DNA of 25,152 nt from an uncultured Collinsella sp. (GCA_958403205.1 CATXWM010000030.1:1-25152); one strand, 5' to 3'; positions 9,130 through 17,963 are shown, numbered from the stretch's first letter. Notes: generated from the sequence alone by a model not told the origin. Translations and numbers: made by a program.

Positions 9130-10017
9130 GTGGTTGATGGGGAGAATCGTTCTGAGCTCCTTTCTGCTGATTGGAATCAGGAGTGGATGCGTCTGCAGGC
9201 CACTCGGCATCGGGCTGATGATTCTTTTGAGTGGGATAAGCGGGCTCGGCATTTTCGTCCGCTGGAGACTGCTCCGTATGCCCGGGATTTTATAAAGCTG
9301 TTGGCGTTAAAGCCTGGTGAATCGGTGCTGGATATGGGATGTGGGGCTGGGTCGATTGCTGTTCCGCTTGCTCAGGCTGGGCATCCTGTGATTGCTGCTG
9401 ACTTTTCTCCTGCTATGTTGAGCACGCTTGATGCCGGCATTGAGTACTATGGGCTCGAGGACCTTATTACGCCGCTTGAGCTTGCTTGGGACGATGATTG
9501 GGATTTGGTTGGGCCGGTTGCCAAGACTGTGGATGTTGCCTTTGCCAGTCGTTCCGTCACCACCAATGACCTAAAAGGCGCGCTTGCCAAGCTTGACCGT
9601 ACGGCTCGCCGGCGTTGTGCTGTCACGATGGTCGCTAACTCCAGCCCGCGTTATGACCTGCACGTGATGAACGCCATTGGTGCCTCCGTTACCCGCAGCA
9701 ATGGCTTTGTATATGCCTTTAATATCCTTATTCAGATGGGTGCGCTGCCGCAGGTTACGTACTTTGAATCGCCTCGTCGCGATACCTTCGATAGCCTCGA
9801 GGCAGGCGTGACGGACTTCTCCCGTATGCTCGAACATGGCAACGAGGATAAAATCGACCGTCTGCGCGACTACATCGCCCAGCACATGATCGAGAATCCC
9901 CATGCCGGCGAGCCAGGGTCCAAGGGCGTGCCGCAGGGGCGCTATATGCTCGACCATATCCGTAAGGTCCGCTGGGCCTTTATTGCCTGGGCGCCAGTTT
10001 CCGCGAACCGCCTGTAG
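9130..10017 (+). CDS. Class I SAM-dependent methyltransferase, substrate unknown
   Basis: A 295-residue protein with a Rossmann-type methyltransferase core. VLDMGCGAGS at 66-75 is the SAM-binding motif I, and VIAADFSPAML shortly after carries the acidic residue that contacts the ribose. No substrate-specific signature is recognised. GTG 9130 is taken as the start because AGGAGG lies seven bases upstream. A frame from 9070 would add 20 hydrophobic residues (LVAALLLGGVAFLLLGGW) resembling a membrane segment, but it has no ribosome site and reads through the Shine-Dalgarno sequence. Up to about 9540 the codons are T-rich in the third position (GCT, GGT, TTG); after that they return to the C/G bias of the neighbours, which may indicate a mosaic or acquired 5' part. 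It sits between hairpin element A and yhbY. Confidence 0.82.
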   Translation: MVDGENRSELLSADWNQEWMRLQATRHRADDSFEWDKRARHFRPLETAPYARDFIKLLALKPGESVLDMGCGAGSIAVPLAQAGHPVIAADFSPAMLSTLDAGIEYYGLEDLITPLELAWDDDWDLVGPVAKTVDVAFASRSVTTNDLKGALAKLDRTARRRCAVTMVANSSPRYDLHVMNAIGASVTRSNGFVYAFNILIQMGALPQVTYFESPRRDTFDSLEAGVTDFSRMLEHGNEDKIDRLRDYIAQHMIENPHAGEPGSKGVPQGRYMLDHIRKVRWAFIAWAPVSANRL

Positions 10018-10064
10018 CCCAATTGCACCCGAACCGCTTACCCACTTGCAGCCCGCGCCGTCCA

Positions 10065-10096
10065 CCAGTTCGGCATCCGCATTCTTTGCGAACTGG
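10065..10096 (+). repeat. Small inverted repeat after the methyltransferase gene
   Basis: Arms CCAGTTCG (10065-10072) and CGAACTGG (10089-10096) pair perfectly around 16 bases, 47 bases past the stop. No T-run follows, so a terminator role is weak. The remaining bases up to yhbY show a short GCCCC-ATTGC-GGGGC hairpin (around 10159-10173) and no gene. Confidence 0.3.
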
Positions 10097-10198
10097 GCAA
10101 ACGTGCTCCACACCGCGCTGTTCCTGCGCTATCGTGGGACAGCTCACGTAGATTAAGGCCCCATTGCGGGGCGCCCCATACATAGAAAGCGAGAACCC

Positions 10199-10498
10199 AT
10201 GGCACTGACAGGAGCCCAGGTCAAGCAGCTTCGCAGCATGGCCCATCACCTCAACCCCGCCATCATCATCGGCAAGTCCGATATCAACGAGGGCACCGTC
10301 GAGCAGACGGTCGCCTATCTGGAGAAGCACGAGCTCGTTAAGTGCTCTGTGCTGGACGGCTCCAGCCTTTCTGCCCGCGAGGCCGCCGAGGAGCTTGCCG
10401 AGCGCTGCCACGCCGAGGTCGTCCAGGTCATCGGCCGCAAGTTCTCGCTGTATCGCGAGTCCTCGCGCAAGGATATCGAGAAGATCAAGCTCGTCTAA
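10199..10498 (+). CDS. yhbY: YhbY family ribosome-assembly RNA-binding protein (CRM domain)
   Basis: A 99-residue single CRM-domain protein. In E. coli, YhbY associates with pre-50S particles and helps 50S assembly. The family's opening LTGAQVKQLRSMAHHLNPAIIIGKSDINEGTV-type segment (LRSxAHHLxP followed by the GK loop) and the C-terminal GRKFSLYRES are clear. The length matches bacterial orthologues. ATG 10199 is preceded only by a weak AAGCGAG ribosome site. The gene has 181 bases of upstream gap and ends 23 bases before a strong terminator, so it is either monocistronic or the last gene after the methyltransferase. Confidence 0.93.
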   Translation: MALTGAQVKQLRSMAHHLNPAIIIGKSDINEGTVEQTVAYLEKHELVKCSVLDGSSLSAREAAEELAERCHAEVVQVIGRKFSLYRESSRKDIEKIKLV

Positions 10499-10521
10499 GC
10501 GCTCACGCACAGTGCGCCTGC

Positions 10522-10554
10522 GGGGCGTCCGGGTTATCCGGACGCCCCCTTTTT
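10522..10554 (+). terminator. Rho-independent terminator of yhbY
   Basis: GGGGCGTCCGG and CCGGACGCCCC form an 11-pair perfect stem with a GTTAT loop, followed by CTTTTT. The stop codon of the convergent regulator gene (10553-10555) lies inside the U-tract. Confidence 0.93.
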
Positions 10555-13552
10555 ATCGCACGACGGCCATGCGCTTAAGCCTGCCTTCGACCAAGCGCTC
10601 GTAGAGACGCCGCGTCTCGGGCTCGGGCACGCCCGCAATCTGCTCTTTTAGATGATGGACATGTCCGCTGTACAAATCGATGATGTCACGACGGCGACCC
10701 GCGGCGTTGTAGACGCGCATGGCACAGCGGACCATATCCTCGCGCGCCGTTTCCTGGCGAAGCCCCGCCTCGACCAGCCATATCGCCGACTGCAGATCGT
10801 TTTCTTCCAAGGCCTCGTTTGCCCCGCGAATCATGCTGTCGATAAACTTCGATTGCATAATGTGACGCATGCGCACAAAATATGTTGGGTTACAGCCATT
10901 GGGAATATAGAGCGAACCTGCATAAAGCTGCTCGACCTTTAGACACAGCTCCACCAGGTGAGGTCCGCGCGCTCCCCCACGGTTTCCCAGAATCTCCCGG
11001 GTCATCTGCTCAAACAGTCGCACGTCGGTCTTAACGTAGTCACCGTTGAGTCCAACGCACTCGTTTTGAATGAGCACACACGACTTGCCATCGGGCGTCG
11101 GCCCCAAGGCCGAACGCAAGCGCGATATCGTCGAATACAGGTTATTGCGGGCGCGGTTGAACTCGGCATGGGGCCAAAGCTCCATGGCCAGGGTCTCGCG
11201 ATCGACCAGCGCATCCATACTTAACGCAAGGCGCTCCGCGAGCGTTGCCGCCTTCTTGCGACGCCACATCTTATCGGTGATGGGAAACCCGTCGCGCTCG
11301 GCACGAAATGCCCCAAACATGCGGATCTCGATATGCTCGATCGTGTTGACAGCCTCGACCTCTTCAACCTGAAACAGCCGCTCGCGCGCTTCGTCCAAAT
11401 CGTCGTGCAGCGTGTATTTCGAAAGCTCGTGCACCGGAAGCTTTTTGCGTATCCTTGCACCAGACTCGCCAAGACAATGCATGGCAAGGCGTGCAAAGAG
11501 CCGATACGACGGCTCCAGCATCCCCGGGCGATTCATGGACATCCACGCCGCCAAATCGCTATCACGGCCCGCAGAGGCCAAGTGCAGCGCCACCATCCAC
11601 GCCTCCGAGCCACGAACCTGCGTCTGGCTTATATCGAGTAGCTCCGCCTCCTCGCGCACCGTCATCATCGATGTGTTTCGTAAAAATGCCACGCGCTCCA
11701 GCAGCAGCGCGTTATCTCGCATATACGTTGCCGTTTCGTCAACAAGCTTGAGCACCTGGACGGCGCGGAACTTTGCGTTGACGGGGCGTCCCTCAGACAT
11801 CGATTGCCACCCTTCGAGCAAAAGCCCTAAGAGCTGAAGCCGGTTGTCGCGTACGCGCACGGCAAAACGGTCGATCTCACTAAACGCCGCTTCGTCGGTC
11901 ACCGGCAAGCCGGCAAGCAGGCGGCGCGCCGCCAGCACCATGCGCACCCAAATCGTCAGCGCCCTCAGGCTACGGGCATCGAGCGCCTCGACCATCAGGG
12001 CAAGCTCGTCATCGCGCGCATCGATTCCTGTAAACGAACCGTCAAAAAGCTCCACCAGCATCCGGTCCGCCCGTATAAATAAGCCGGCGATATCCAGCTC
12101 GCAATCATACGCCCCATGCTCCCTGAGTCCATCAAATGCATCGCCCACGTCCGCATATTCGGCCAAGTGGCGCTTTATCTCGATGTGTGCCGACAACATG
12201 TCGAGTGCGTCGCAGGAAGCCACGTGATCCGGAAACGAAAGCGTCGCAGGCAGCCCCAGCCCGCTTTGCCCGTAGCAAACGATGGTAAACGCCTGCGCCA
12301 CTTTCCAAGAAAGCGGATCAATCTCCTGTGCAGCGCGCTCGCCCGCTCGCTCGATAACAGCCGCCATGCATCGAGCAAGCTTGGCGTTGGAAATGCTTAC
12401 CGCCGACAGGTACACGCCGGGAGCCTCGGACAGTGTCGGCTCGTACGACAATCCATCGGCATTCATTGCCCCCAGTACCGCGCGGCAAACGTCCGCCCCA
12501 TGTCCAGTCAAGGCCAAATCGACCCCGTACTGCCCGGCAAGTTCGAGCACGATATTCCGGTCTAAAAAGGCGTCCGCCAGATCCATCGCCAAGTCGCACC
12601 GGCCCGCCTTGATTAAAATGCGAGCCGCACGCCGTATAAGTTCGGGACTGATCTCGGCAATCAGTTTGCGCAGCCTAAGCCGCGCATTGCCATCCGTTCC
12701 CATGCAGACAAAACTTCGTTCGGCAGGGTCAATACCAAATACGGGATAGTCGCGAACCAGATACGATTGATCGACCATCGAAAGCCGCACGCCGCACGCC
12801 TCGAGCTCTGCAATATTACCCTCGCCCATTAAAACCATAAGGCCCGCAACATTAAACAGCGTGTTGTTCTCGAGAGAAGCCAAGTCGGCAAGTACCGCGC
12901 CGTATACGTTGACAATCTCGTTTTCGAGCAGTTGGGCGACGTCGCCCTGGCCATACAGCCCCGTCTGCAGCGCCGAGACAAGCTCGGGCACACCTTGCGT
13001 GAGCTGATAAAAATCGAGCGAGGTGCTAATCGAAAACGCCGAAGCCCAAGCCGAATACTCATAGGCATGTACCTTGAGCATCTGCGCGTTGACCTTTACC
13101 GAATCTCCCAGCCCGCGGATAAGCAGACGGTTTGACGGACGGCATGTAAGAAGAATGCCCATCCCCGCCGCACGCAGGCCGCGAATCATATCGATAAAGT
13201 CCTCGGTATCGCGCTGATCGAGAACCGGCACGTTATCGATTGCTATGAGCGAATGCGGCTTGTCTTTGAGTTCCTCTGCAACCACCTCGAGCTGCATGAA
13301 CACCTCGCGGCCAATGGCCCGGTCGGCCTCGATAACTCGCACCGACCCTCGCGTACAATCGCCTTTGGCCTCGCGAACATACTGCATCAGCACCGAAGTC
13401 TTACCAAACCCATCGGGCGCATAGAGAAGCACGATCCCGGCTTGGCGGCCCTTGATAACCAGCTCGTTCATCAGCCGATCGCGGCGAATCATATAGCTCC
13501 CGCCTATCGACATCACTTCGAGGTCGCTCGTATTAACCAGATCTTGCACCAT
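10553..13552 (-). CDS. Large STAND ATPase / SARP-type transcriptional regulator
   Basis: A 999-residue regulator. Residues about 35-330 form a STAND/MalT-like ATPase, with Walker A APDGFGKTS at 45-53 and a Walker B-like LIAIDN at 102-107. The middle (about 330-735) is helical with no motif I can name, perhaps TPR-like. From 741 a winged-helix SARP/OmpR-type DNA-binding domain runs to about 845, with WRRKKAATLAERLAL and LWPHAEFNRARNNLYSTISRLRSALG. A helical bacterial transcriptional activator (BTAD) domain follows to the end. The DNA-binding part is therefore C-terminal, opposite to AfsR/DnrI proteins, where it is N-terminal. Such proteins usually act as signal-dependent activators; the ligand and targets are unknown. 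ATG 13552 has AGGAG (13558-13562) five bases upstream. No linked operon shows the target. Confidence 0.85.
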   Translation of the reverse strand: MVQDLVNTSDLEVMSIGGSYMIRRDRLMNELVIKGRQAGIVLLYAPDGFGKTSVLMQYVREAKGDCTRGSVRVIEADRAIGREVFMQLEVVAEELKDKPHSLIAIDNVPVLDQRDTEDFIDMIRGLRAAGMGILLTCRPSNRLLIRGLGDSVKVNAQMLKVHAYEYSAWASAFSISTSLDFYQLTQGVPELVSALQTGLYGQGDVAQLLENEIVNVYGAVLADLASLENNTLFNVAGLMVLMGEGNIAELEACGVRLSMVDQSYLVRDYPVFGIDPAERSFVCMGTDGNARLRLRKLIAEISPELIRRAARILIKAGRCDLAMDLADAFLDRNIVLELAGQYGVDLALTGHGADVCRAVLGAMNADGLSYEPTLSEAPGVYLSAVSISNAKLARCMAAVIERAGERAAQEIDPLSWKVAQAFTIVCYGQSGLGLPATLSFPDHVASCDALDMLSAHIEIKRHLAEYADVGDAFDGLREHGAYDCELDIAGLFIRADRMLVELFDGSFTGIDARDDELALMVEALDARSLRALTIWVRMVLAARRLLAGLPVTDEAAFSEIDRFAVRVRDNRLQLLGLLLEGWQSMSEGRPVNAKFRAVQVLKLVDETATYMRDNALLLERVAFLRNTSMMTVREEAELLDISQTQVRGSEAWMVALHLASAGRDSDLAAWMSMNRPGMLEPSYRLFARLAMHCLGESGARIRKKLPVHELSKYTLHDDLDEARERLFQVEEVEAVNTIEHIEIRMFGAFRAERDGFPITDKMWRRKKAATLAERLALSMDALVDRETLAMELWPHAEFNRARNNLYSTISRLRSALGPTPDGKSCVLIQNECVGLNGDYVKTDVRLFEQMTREILGNRGGARGPHLVELCLKVEQLYAGSLYIPNGCNPTYFVRMRHIMQSKFIDSMIRGANEALEENDLQSAIWLVEAGLRQETAREDMVRCAMRVYNAAGRRRDIIDLYSGHVHHLKEQIAGVPEPETRRLYERLVEGRLKRMAVVR

Positions 13553-13562
13553 ACCCGCTCCT

Positions 13563-13965
13563 AAACTCGACCACATGGATACCGTAACCGCATGACCACA
13601 CCCACCACCCTATGAATAGCGTGGCACCATGTTTTTGGCTGCTTGTCGGTACGCATTCGGCAAGTTTTTGTACAGCGGGCACTGCTCGTTGTTTTTCCCT
13701 CGACAGACGACTGTTTATGCAGGTCAAATAGCTTGCTGAAATGTCCCATCTGTTCTGCAGTTTACCGTAACGGAAGCGTTTTATTTGAGTTGTGCAACTC
13801 ACCTATTCACCGCTACCGTCTGCGACTATTAAGTGGTAATTGTGCATAGAATATGCTATTAAATGCATTATTCTATCTAGCGTGCACACGGTGCGCTTTT
13901 TGATAAGGATTGTTTCGCATGTGGTCTATGCTTATGGGCCGCGTAACGACCTGTCGCTTGCCCAG
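13563..13965. other. Long AT-rich intergenic region upstream of the SARP regulator
   Basis: About 400 bases without a convincing gene. GAGTTG-TG-CAACTC (around 13786-13799) is a tight palindrome. Farther right ATAGAATA and TATTCTAT face each other across 15 bases (around 13848-13878), with smaller palindromes between them. These are plausible binding sites for the regulator itself or another protein. I found no convincing -35/-10 pair for the regulator. A small frame at 13643-13849 (plus) has unbiased codons and no ribosome site. Confidence 0.35.
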
Positions 13966-13992
13966 CAAAAAGGCCCCCGCAACGCGGAGGCC
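13966..13992 (-). terminator. Rho-independent terminator of nagB
   Basis: On the minus strand GGCCTCCGC and GCGGGGGCC form a nine-pair stem (one G-U), followed by TTTTTGC. It lies 32 bases past the nagB stop. Confidence 0.9.
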
Positions 13993-14024
13993 TCTCAAAA
14001 CGCAATACGGTTTTCGCGGAGTCT

Positions 14025-14753
14025 TTACTCGCAGAGCGAAAGGGCAGCCTCGTCGGCGACCACGACGCAGTTGGTGTGCAGCTGCAGGATCGAAGCCGGA
14101 CACTTGGGCGTAACCGGGCCATAGCACATATCGTGCACGGCCTGAGCCTTGGCCTCGCCGTTGGCGACAACCAAGATCATGCGGGCATACATGATGGTCT
14201 GGGTGCCCATGGTGTAAGCCTGACGGGGCACATCATCGATGCTGTCGAACAGGCGGCTGTTGGCCTGAATGGTGCTCTCGGTCAGGTCGACGCAGTGCGT
14301 ACCCTTGGAGAAGTGGTCATCGGGCTCGTTGAAGCCAATATGACCGTTATTACCAATGCCGAGCAGCTGCAGATCCGGGTAACCGGCGGCAGCGACGATT
14401 TTGTCGTACTCGGAGCAGGCAGCAGCGGCATCGGGGTTGGAGCCATCGGGCACGTGCGTGTTGTTCAGATCGATATTGATGTGATCGAAGAAGTTCTCAC
14501 GCATAAAGTAGTGATAGCTCTGGGGATCGTCGTGCGAAAGACCACGATACTCGTCCAGGTTATAGGTGCTGACCTCGGCGAAGTCGACGTCGCCCTTCTC
14601 GTACCAAGCGGCGAGCTGCTTGTAGGCACCAATCGGGGTGGAGCCGGTGGCAAGACCCAGCACGCAATCGGGCTTGAGGATAACCTGGGCCGAGATGATA
14701 TTAGCGGCCTTGCGGCTCATATCCTCGTAGTCTTTAGCTTTAATGATTTTCAT
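14025..14753 (-). CDS. nagB: Glucosamine-6-phosphate deaminase
   Basis: Converts glucosamine-6-phosphate to fructose-6-phosphate and ammonium, the entry of amino sugars into glycolysis. The 242-residue length is typical of the short Gram-positive form. The phosphate loop GLATGSTP is at 33-40, the catalytic Asp is in NLDEY (D67), and GIGNNGHIGFNEP at 132-144 carries the ring-opening His (H138) and Glu (E143). As in many Gram-positive homologues, Asn replaces the Asp of E. coli GNDGH. ATG 14753 follows AAAGGA by six bases; a frame extending upstream to 14918 lacks a ribosome site. Its neighbours are an EIIA sugar-uptake protein and glmM, which uses the same substrate for cell-wall synthesis. 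No nagA or NagR gene is in view. Confidence 0.96.
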   Translation of the reverse strand: MKIIKAKDYEDMSRKAANIISAQVILKPDCVLGLATGSTPIGAYKQLAAWYEKGDVDFAEVSTYNLDEYRGLSHDDPQSYHYFMRENFFDHINIDLNNTHVPDGSNPDAAAACSEYDKIVAAAGYPDLQLLGIGNNGHIGFNEPDDHFSKGTHCVDLTESTIQANSRLFDSIDDVPRQAYTMGTQTIMYARMILVVANGEAKAQAVHDMCYGPVTPKCPASILQLHTNCVVVADEAALSLCE

Positions 14754-14940
14754 TACGCGTCCTTTCTCGTACAAGAGAGGCAAGGCTCCCCTTACAAGCA
14801 CTTGCCCGCGGCCCGCGTCGGCCGCAACCAACGTGTGCGGCCACCAGGGCGAGGTCGCGTAATGTATGTGTCTCGTGTCTAGCCGCGTCGAGGCCCCTGC
14901 CCGTCCACGGTGACCCAAAGCTGTTTAGCTTCGGACGTTT
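14754..14940 (-). promoter_or_regulatory. nagB upstream region, rich in short inverted repeats
   Basis: The gap before nagB contains GGCAAG / CTTGCC around 16 bases (about 14780-14808 on the minus strand), GCGGCC-N6-GGCCGC (about 14806-14823) and AAGCT-GTTT-AGCTT (about 14919-14932). TCGACG and TACATT on the minus strand are a possible but weak promoter pair. There is no clear operator or riboswitch. Confidence 0.25.
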
Positions 14941-14951
14941 CCCATCTTGCC

Positions 14952-14985
14952 ACGGAGGGCGTCCTCTTTCAAGGGCGCCCTCCGT
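14952..14985. terminator. Hairpin after the EIIA gene, without a U-tract
   Basis: ACGGAGGGCG (14952-14961) and CGCCCTCCGT (14976-14985) pair perfectly, and three inner pairs extend the stem to 13 (one G-U). It lies 41 bases past the EIIA stop on the minus strand. No T-run follows on either strand, so it may be a weak terminator or a 3' stabilising hairpin. Confidence 0.45.
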
Positions 14986-15025
14986 AAACGTGTTTGAATT
15001 GTAGGCTAAAGGCTGAGCGCGCTCA

Positions 15026-15523
15026 CTAGCGCTCGCGAGCGACGATGAGTTGGTCCATCTCCTCGACATGCTCGCCAACGGAACCCTTGATGCTCGAGAA
15101 CTCAACGGAATTGCACACCAAGATGGGAACCGTCACATCGTAGCCCTCGGCAGCAATTGCCTCGCGATCGAACTCGATGAGCACATCGCCCTTATGGACA
15201 ATATCGCCCACCTGCGCATATACAGTAAAATGCTTGCCCTCGAGCTGAACGGTGTCCAGGCCAACGTGAATCAGAACGTCCAGGCCATCAACCGTGTTAA
15301 GCGCAACGGCATGACCCGTGGGAAAAATCGCCTCGACCTTAGCATCCGCCGGCGCGATCACACGTGTGCCCGTGGGCTGAATCGCCACGCCCTGGCCCAA
15401 AAGGCCAGTGGCAAACGTCTGATCGTTTACCTCGGAGAGCGGAATGACGTCGCCCGAGATGGGAGCATCCAGCGTAAGGACTCGACCACGCATACCAAAA
15501 GACCTCAGGACTTTAGTGAACAT
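15026..15523 (-). CDS. PTS glucose-type EIIA component
   Basis: A 165-residue stand-alone EIIA of the glucose family (Crr-like), which takes phosphate from HPr and passes it to an EIIBC sugar permease, and in many bacteria also signals carbon status. The phosphorylated His lies in IHVGLDTVQL (H86), and the partner His is H71 in FPTGHAVAL. PISGDVIPL at 21-29 and the closing VGEHVEEMDQLI region are also typical. ATG 15523 is preceded by GAGGGGGAG. A TTG upstream at 15544 lacks a ribosome site. It lies 71 bases after glmM and 272 bases before nagB on the same strand, which suggests amino-sugar or glucose uptake. No EIIBC gene is in the window, so the sugar is unknown. Confidence 0.93.
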   Translation of the reverse strand: MFTKVLRSFGMRGRVLTLDAPISGDVIPLSEVNDQTFATGLLGQGVAIQPTGTRVIAPADAKVEAIFPTGHAVALNTVDGLDVLIHVGLDTVQLEGKHFTVYAQVGDIVHKGDVLIEFDREAIAAEGYDVTVPILVCNSVEFSSIKGSVGEHVEEMDQLIVARER

Positions 15524-15594
15524 GCTCCCCCTCGGACATACCAATCAATCAAAATAACCGTACCAGTTTACCACTTGGCATCCGTTTTTGGCCA

Positions 15595-16932
15595 TTAGGG
15601 AAGTTCGCGCTTGACAACCTCGACGATATCGTCAACAACACGCTGGGTCAGCTCATGCGTCTCCGCCTCGGCCATCACGCGAACCAGCGGCTCGGTACCG
15701 CTCGGGCGCACCAGGATACGGCCGCGACCATTGAGCTCCTTCTCGGCGGCAGCGACGGCGTCCCAAATGGGCTGACAATCGTCCAAGCCGGCCTTGTTGT
15801 CGGAATGCACGTTGACAAGCACCTGCGGGTACTTCTTCATGATGCCGGCAAGGTCGGTGAGGGTACGGCCGGTGCGCTTGAGCACGGCCAGAAGCTGCAG
15901 GGCCGTCACCAAGCCGTCGCCGGTGGTGTTGTGCTCCAGGAAGATGATGTGACCGGACTGCTCGCCGCCGATGACAGCGCCGTCCGCGAGCATGCGCTCC
16001 AATACGTAGCGGTCGCCCACGGCGGTCTGCACCATCTCAAAGCCCTGCTCCTTCATGGCGATGGAGAAGCCAAGATTGCACATAACGGTCGAGACGATCT
16101 CGGAGTTGGCGAGCTTACCGCGAGCGGCCAGGTCGGAGCCGCAGATGGCCAGAATGTAGTCGCCATCGATCTCGTTGCCCTCGCTGTCCACGAACAGCAC
16201 GCGATCGGCGTCGCCATCGTGGGCCAGGCCGATGTCGGCATGGGTACGCAGTACGAGCTCACGCAGGGGCTCAAGGTGAGTGGAGCCGCACTCGACGTTA
16301 ATGTCGGTGCCGCAGTAGTCGGTGTTGATGGCATGGACCGTGGCGCCCAGGCGCTGCAGCGCGGCGGGCGTAGTCTGGCAAGAAGCGCCGTGGCCGCAGT
16401 CGACGGCAACAACCAGACCGTCGAGTTTAAGGCCGTCGAGGGTGCTGATAGCATGGTCGACATATGCCTTGCGAGCGTCCTTCATCTTGATGATGTGACC
16501 CACGCCGGCACCGGTCGGCAGCGTATCGGCAGCCATGGCCTCCTCGGACATGACCCAGGCGCTGATCTCTTCCTCGACAGCATCGGGAAGCTTCATGCCC
16601 TTGCGGCTAAAGAACTTGATGCCGTTGAACTCCGGCGGATTGTGCGAAGCGGAGATGACGATGCCGCCGTCGAGCTCGTTTTGGACGGTGAGCAGCGCCA
16701 CGGCCGGCGTAGGGATAACGCCGCAGCAGTGCGGACGGCCGCCCTCGGCCATAATGCCGGCGGTCAGAGCACTCTCGAGCATGGTGCCCGAAAGACGCGT
16801 GTCACGGCCGATGCAAATGTCCGGGCCAAGGAACTTGGTCGCCGCGCGGCCCAGACGAAATGCAAGGTCGCACGAGAGGTCGGCGTTGGCGACGCCACGG
16901 ACGCCATCGGTACCGAAGATGTTCTGGGGCAT
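15595..16932 (-). CDS. glmM: Phosphoglucosamine mutase
   Basis: Interconverts glucosamine-6-phosphate and glucosamine-1-phosphate, committing amino sugar to UDP-GlcNAc and peptidoglycan. The 445-residue protein has the phosphoserine loop ISASHNPPEFNGIKFF with active Ser at S96, the magnesium loop DGDADR at 239-244, the sugar-binding GGEQSGH, and the phosphate-binding RPSGTEP at 409-415. The motifs and length fit GlmM rather than phosphomannomutase or phosphoglucomutase. ATG 16932 has AAGGAG seven bases upstream, so the six residues before it in the open frame are not used. It follows the rpsI terminator, with a small hairpin in the gap. No separate promoter was recognised. Confidence 0.96.
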   Translation of the reverse strand: MPQNIFGTDGVRGVANADLSCDLAFRLGRAATKFLGPDICIGRDTRLSGTMLESALTAGIMAEGGRPHCCGVIPTPAVALLTVQNELDGGIVISASHNPPEFNGIKFFSRKGMKLPDAVEEEISAWVMSEEAMAADTLPTGAGVGHIIKMKDARKAYVDHAISTLDGLKLDGLVVAVDCGHGASCQTTPAALQRLGATVHAINTDYCGTDINVECGSTHLEPLRELVLRTHADIGLAHDGDADRVLFVDSEGNEIDGDYILAICGSDLAARGKLANSEIVSTVMCNLGFSIAMKEQGFEMVQTAVGDRYVLERMLADGAVIGGEQSGHIIFLEHNTTGDGLVTALQLLAVLKRTGRTLTDLAGIMKKYPQVLVNVHSDNKAGLDDCQPIWDAVAAAEKELNGRGRILVRPSGTEPLVRVMAEAETHELTQRVVDDIVEVVKRELP

Positions 16933-16950
16933 AGGATCGCTCCTTCCCAA

Positions 16951-16973
16951 GTGGGCAAAACGCAGTCGCCCAC
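16951..16973. repeat. Short inverted repeat in the glmM leader
   Basis: GTGGGC and GCCCAC pair around 11 bases in the gap between the rpsI terminator and the glmM ribosome site. It could affect glmM translation or be a protein site. It does not resemble the glmS ribozyme. Confidence 0.3.
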
Positions 16974-16981
16974 CCTAGTCG

Positions 16982-17025
16982 AAAAAGAAAAGCGGGACCC
17001 GCCGAGCAATCGGCAGGCCCCGCTT
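16982..17025 (-). terminator. Rho-independent terminator of rplM-rpsI
   Basis: On the minus strand a 16-pair stem (two G-U pairs) with a four-base loop is followed by TTCTTTTTC. A small extra hairpin TATCTC-GTAAG-GAGATA (about 17034-17050) sits between it and the rpsI stop. Confidence 0.9.
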
Positions 17026-17055
17026 GTACATTGTATCTCGTAAGGAGATAAAACC

Positions 17056-17451
<396 letters not shown>

Positions 17452-17453
17452 CT

Positions 17454-17897
17454 TTAAGCCTCCAGCTCAATCTTCGTGGGGTTCTGGGCAGCGTGCGGAT
17501 GCTCGGCACCAGCGTAGACCTTAAGCTTGGTCATCTGGGCACGGCCGAGGGTGGTCTTGGGCAGCATGCCGCGAACGGCGCGCTCGATGACCTTCTCCGG
17601 GTGCTTCTCCATAGCCTGGCGGAAGCTCTCAGCCTTGAGGCCGCCGTTGTAGCCGCTGTGGCGATAATAGGTCTTCGTGTCGGCCTTGTTACCGGTAAGC
17701 TGGACCTTATCGGCGTTGATGACGACAACGAAGTCGCCGCAGTCGCTGTTGGGCGTGAACTGGGGCTTGTTCTTACCGCGCAGAATCATTGCGATCTGGG
17801 TGGCAAGACGGCCCAGGACAGCACCATCGGCGTCGACGAGAACCCAGTTGCGCTGGACCTCGCCCTGCTTGGCGTAGTGAGTCGATTTCGAAATCAC
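17454..17897 (-). CDS. rplM: 50S ribosomal protein L13 (uL13)
   Basis: A 147-residue L13 protein, an early-binding 23S rRNA protein. Recognised from WVLVDADGAVLGRLATQIA, LRGKNKPQFTPNSDCGDFVVVINADKVQLTGNK, YYRHSGYNGGLK, and the terminal VRGMLPKTTLGRAQMTKLKVYAGAEHPHAAQNP. Translation starts at GTG 17897, preceded by GGAGGAG five bases away; no in-frame ATG lies in the right place. First gene of the rplM-rpsI operon, with its own promoter. Confidence 0.98.
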   Translation of the reverse strand: MISKSTHYAKQGEVQRNWVLVDADGAVLGRLATQIAMILRGKNKPQFTPNSDCGDFVVVINADKVQLTGNKADTKTYYRHSGYNGGLKAESFRQAMEKHPEKVIERAVRGMLPKTTLGRAQMTKLKVYAGAEHPHAAQNPTKIELEA

Positions 17898-17925
17898 TTA
17901 GACTCCTCCATGTACAGTACGTGTT

Positions 17926-17957
17926 GTTACAGAGATTCACGGGGCTCTGCAAGTAAC
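17926..17957 (-). promoter_or_regulatory. Hairpin in the rplM leader, candidate L13 autoregulatory site
   Basis: On the minus strand GTTA-(CTTG bulge)-CAGAG pairs with CTCTG-TAAC around a ten-base loop, between the promoter and the rplM ribosome site. In other bacteria L13 operons carry leader RNAs that bind L13. Equivalence here is an inference from position and shape only. Confidence 0.4.
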
Positions 17958-17963
17958 CCGTCC

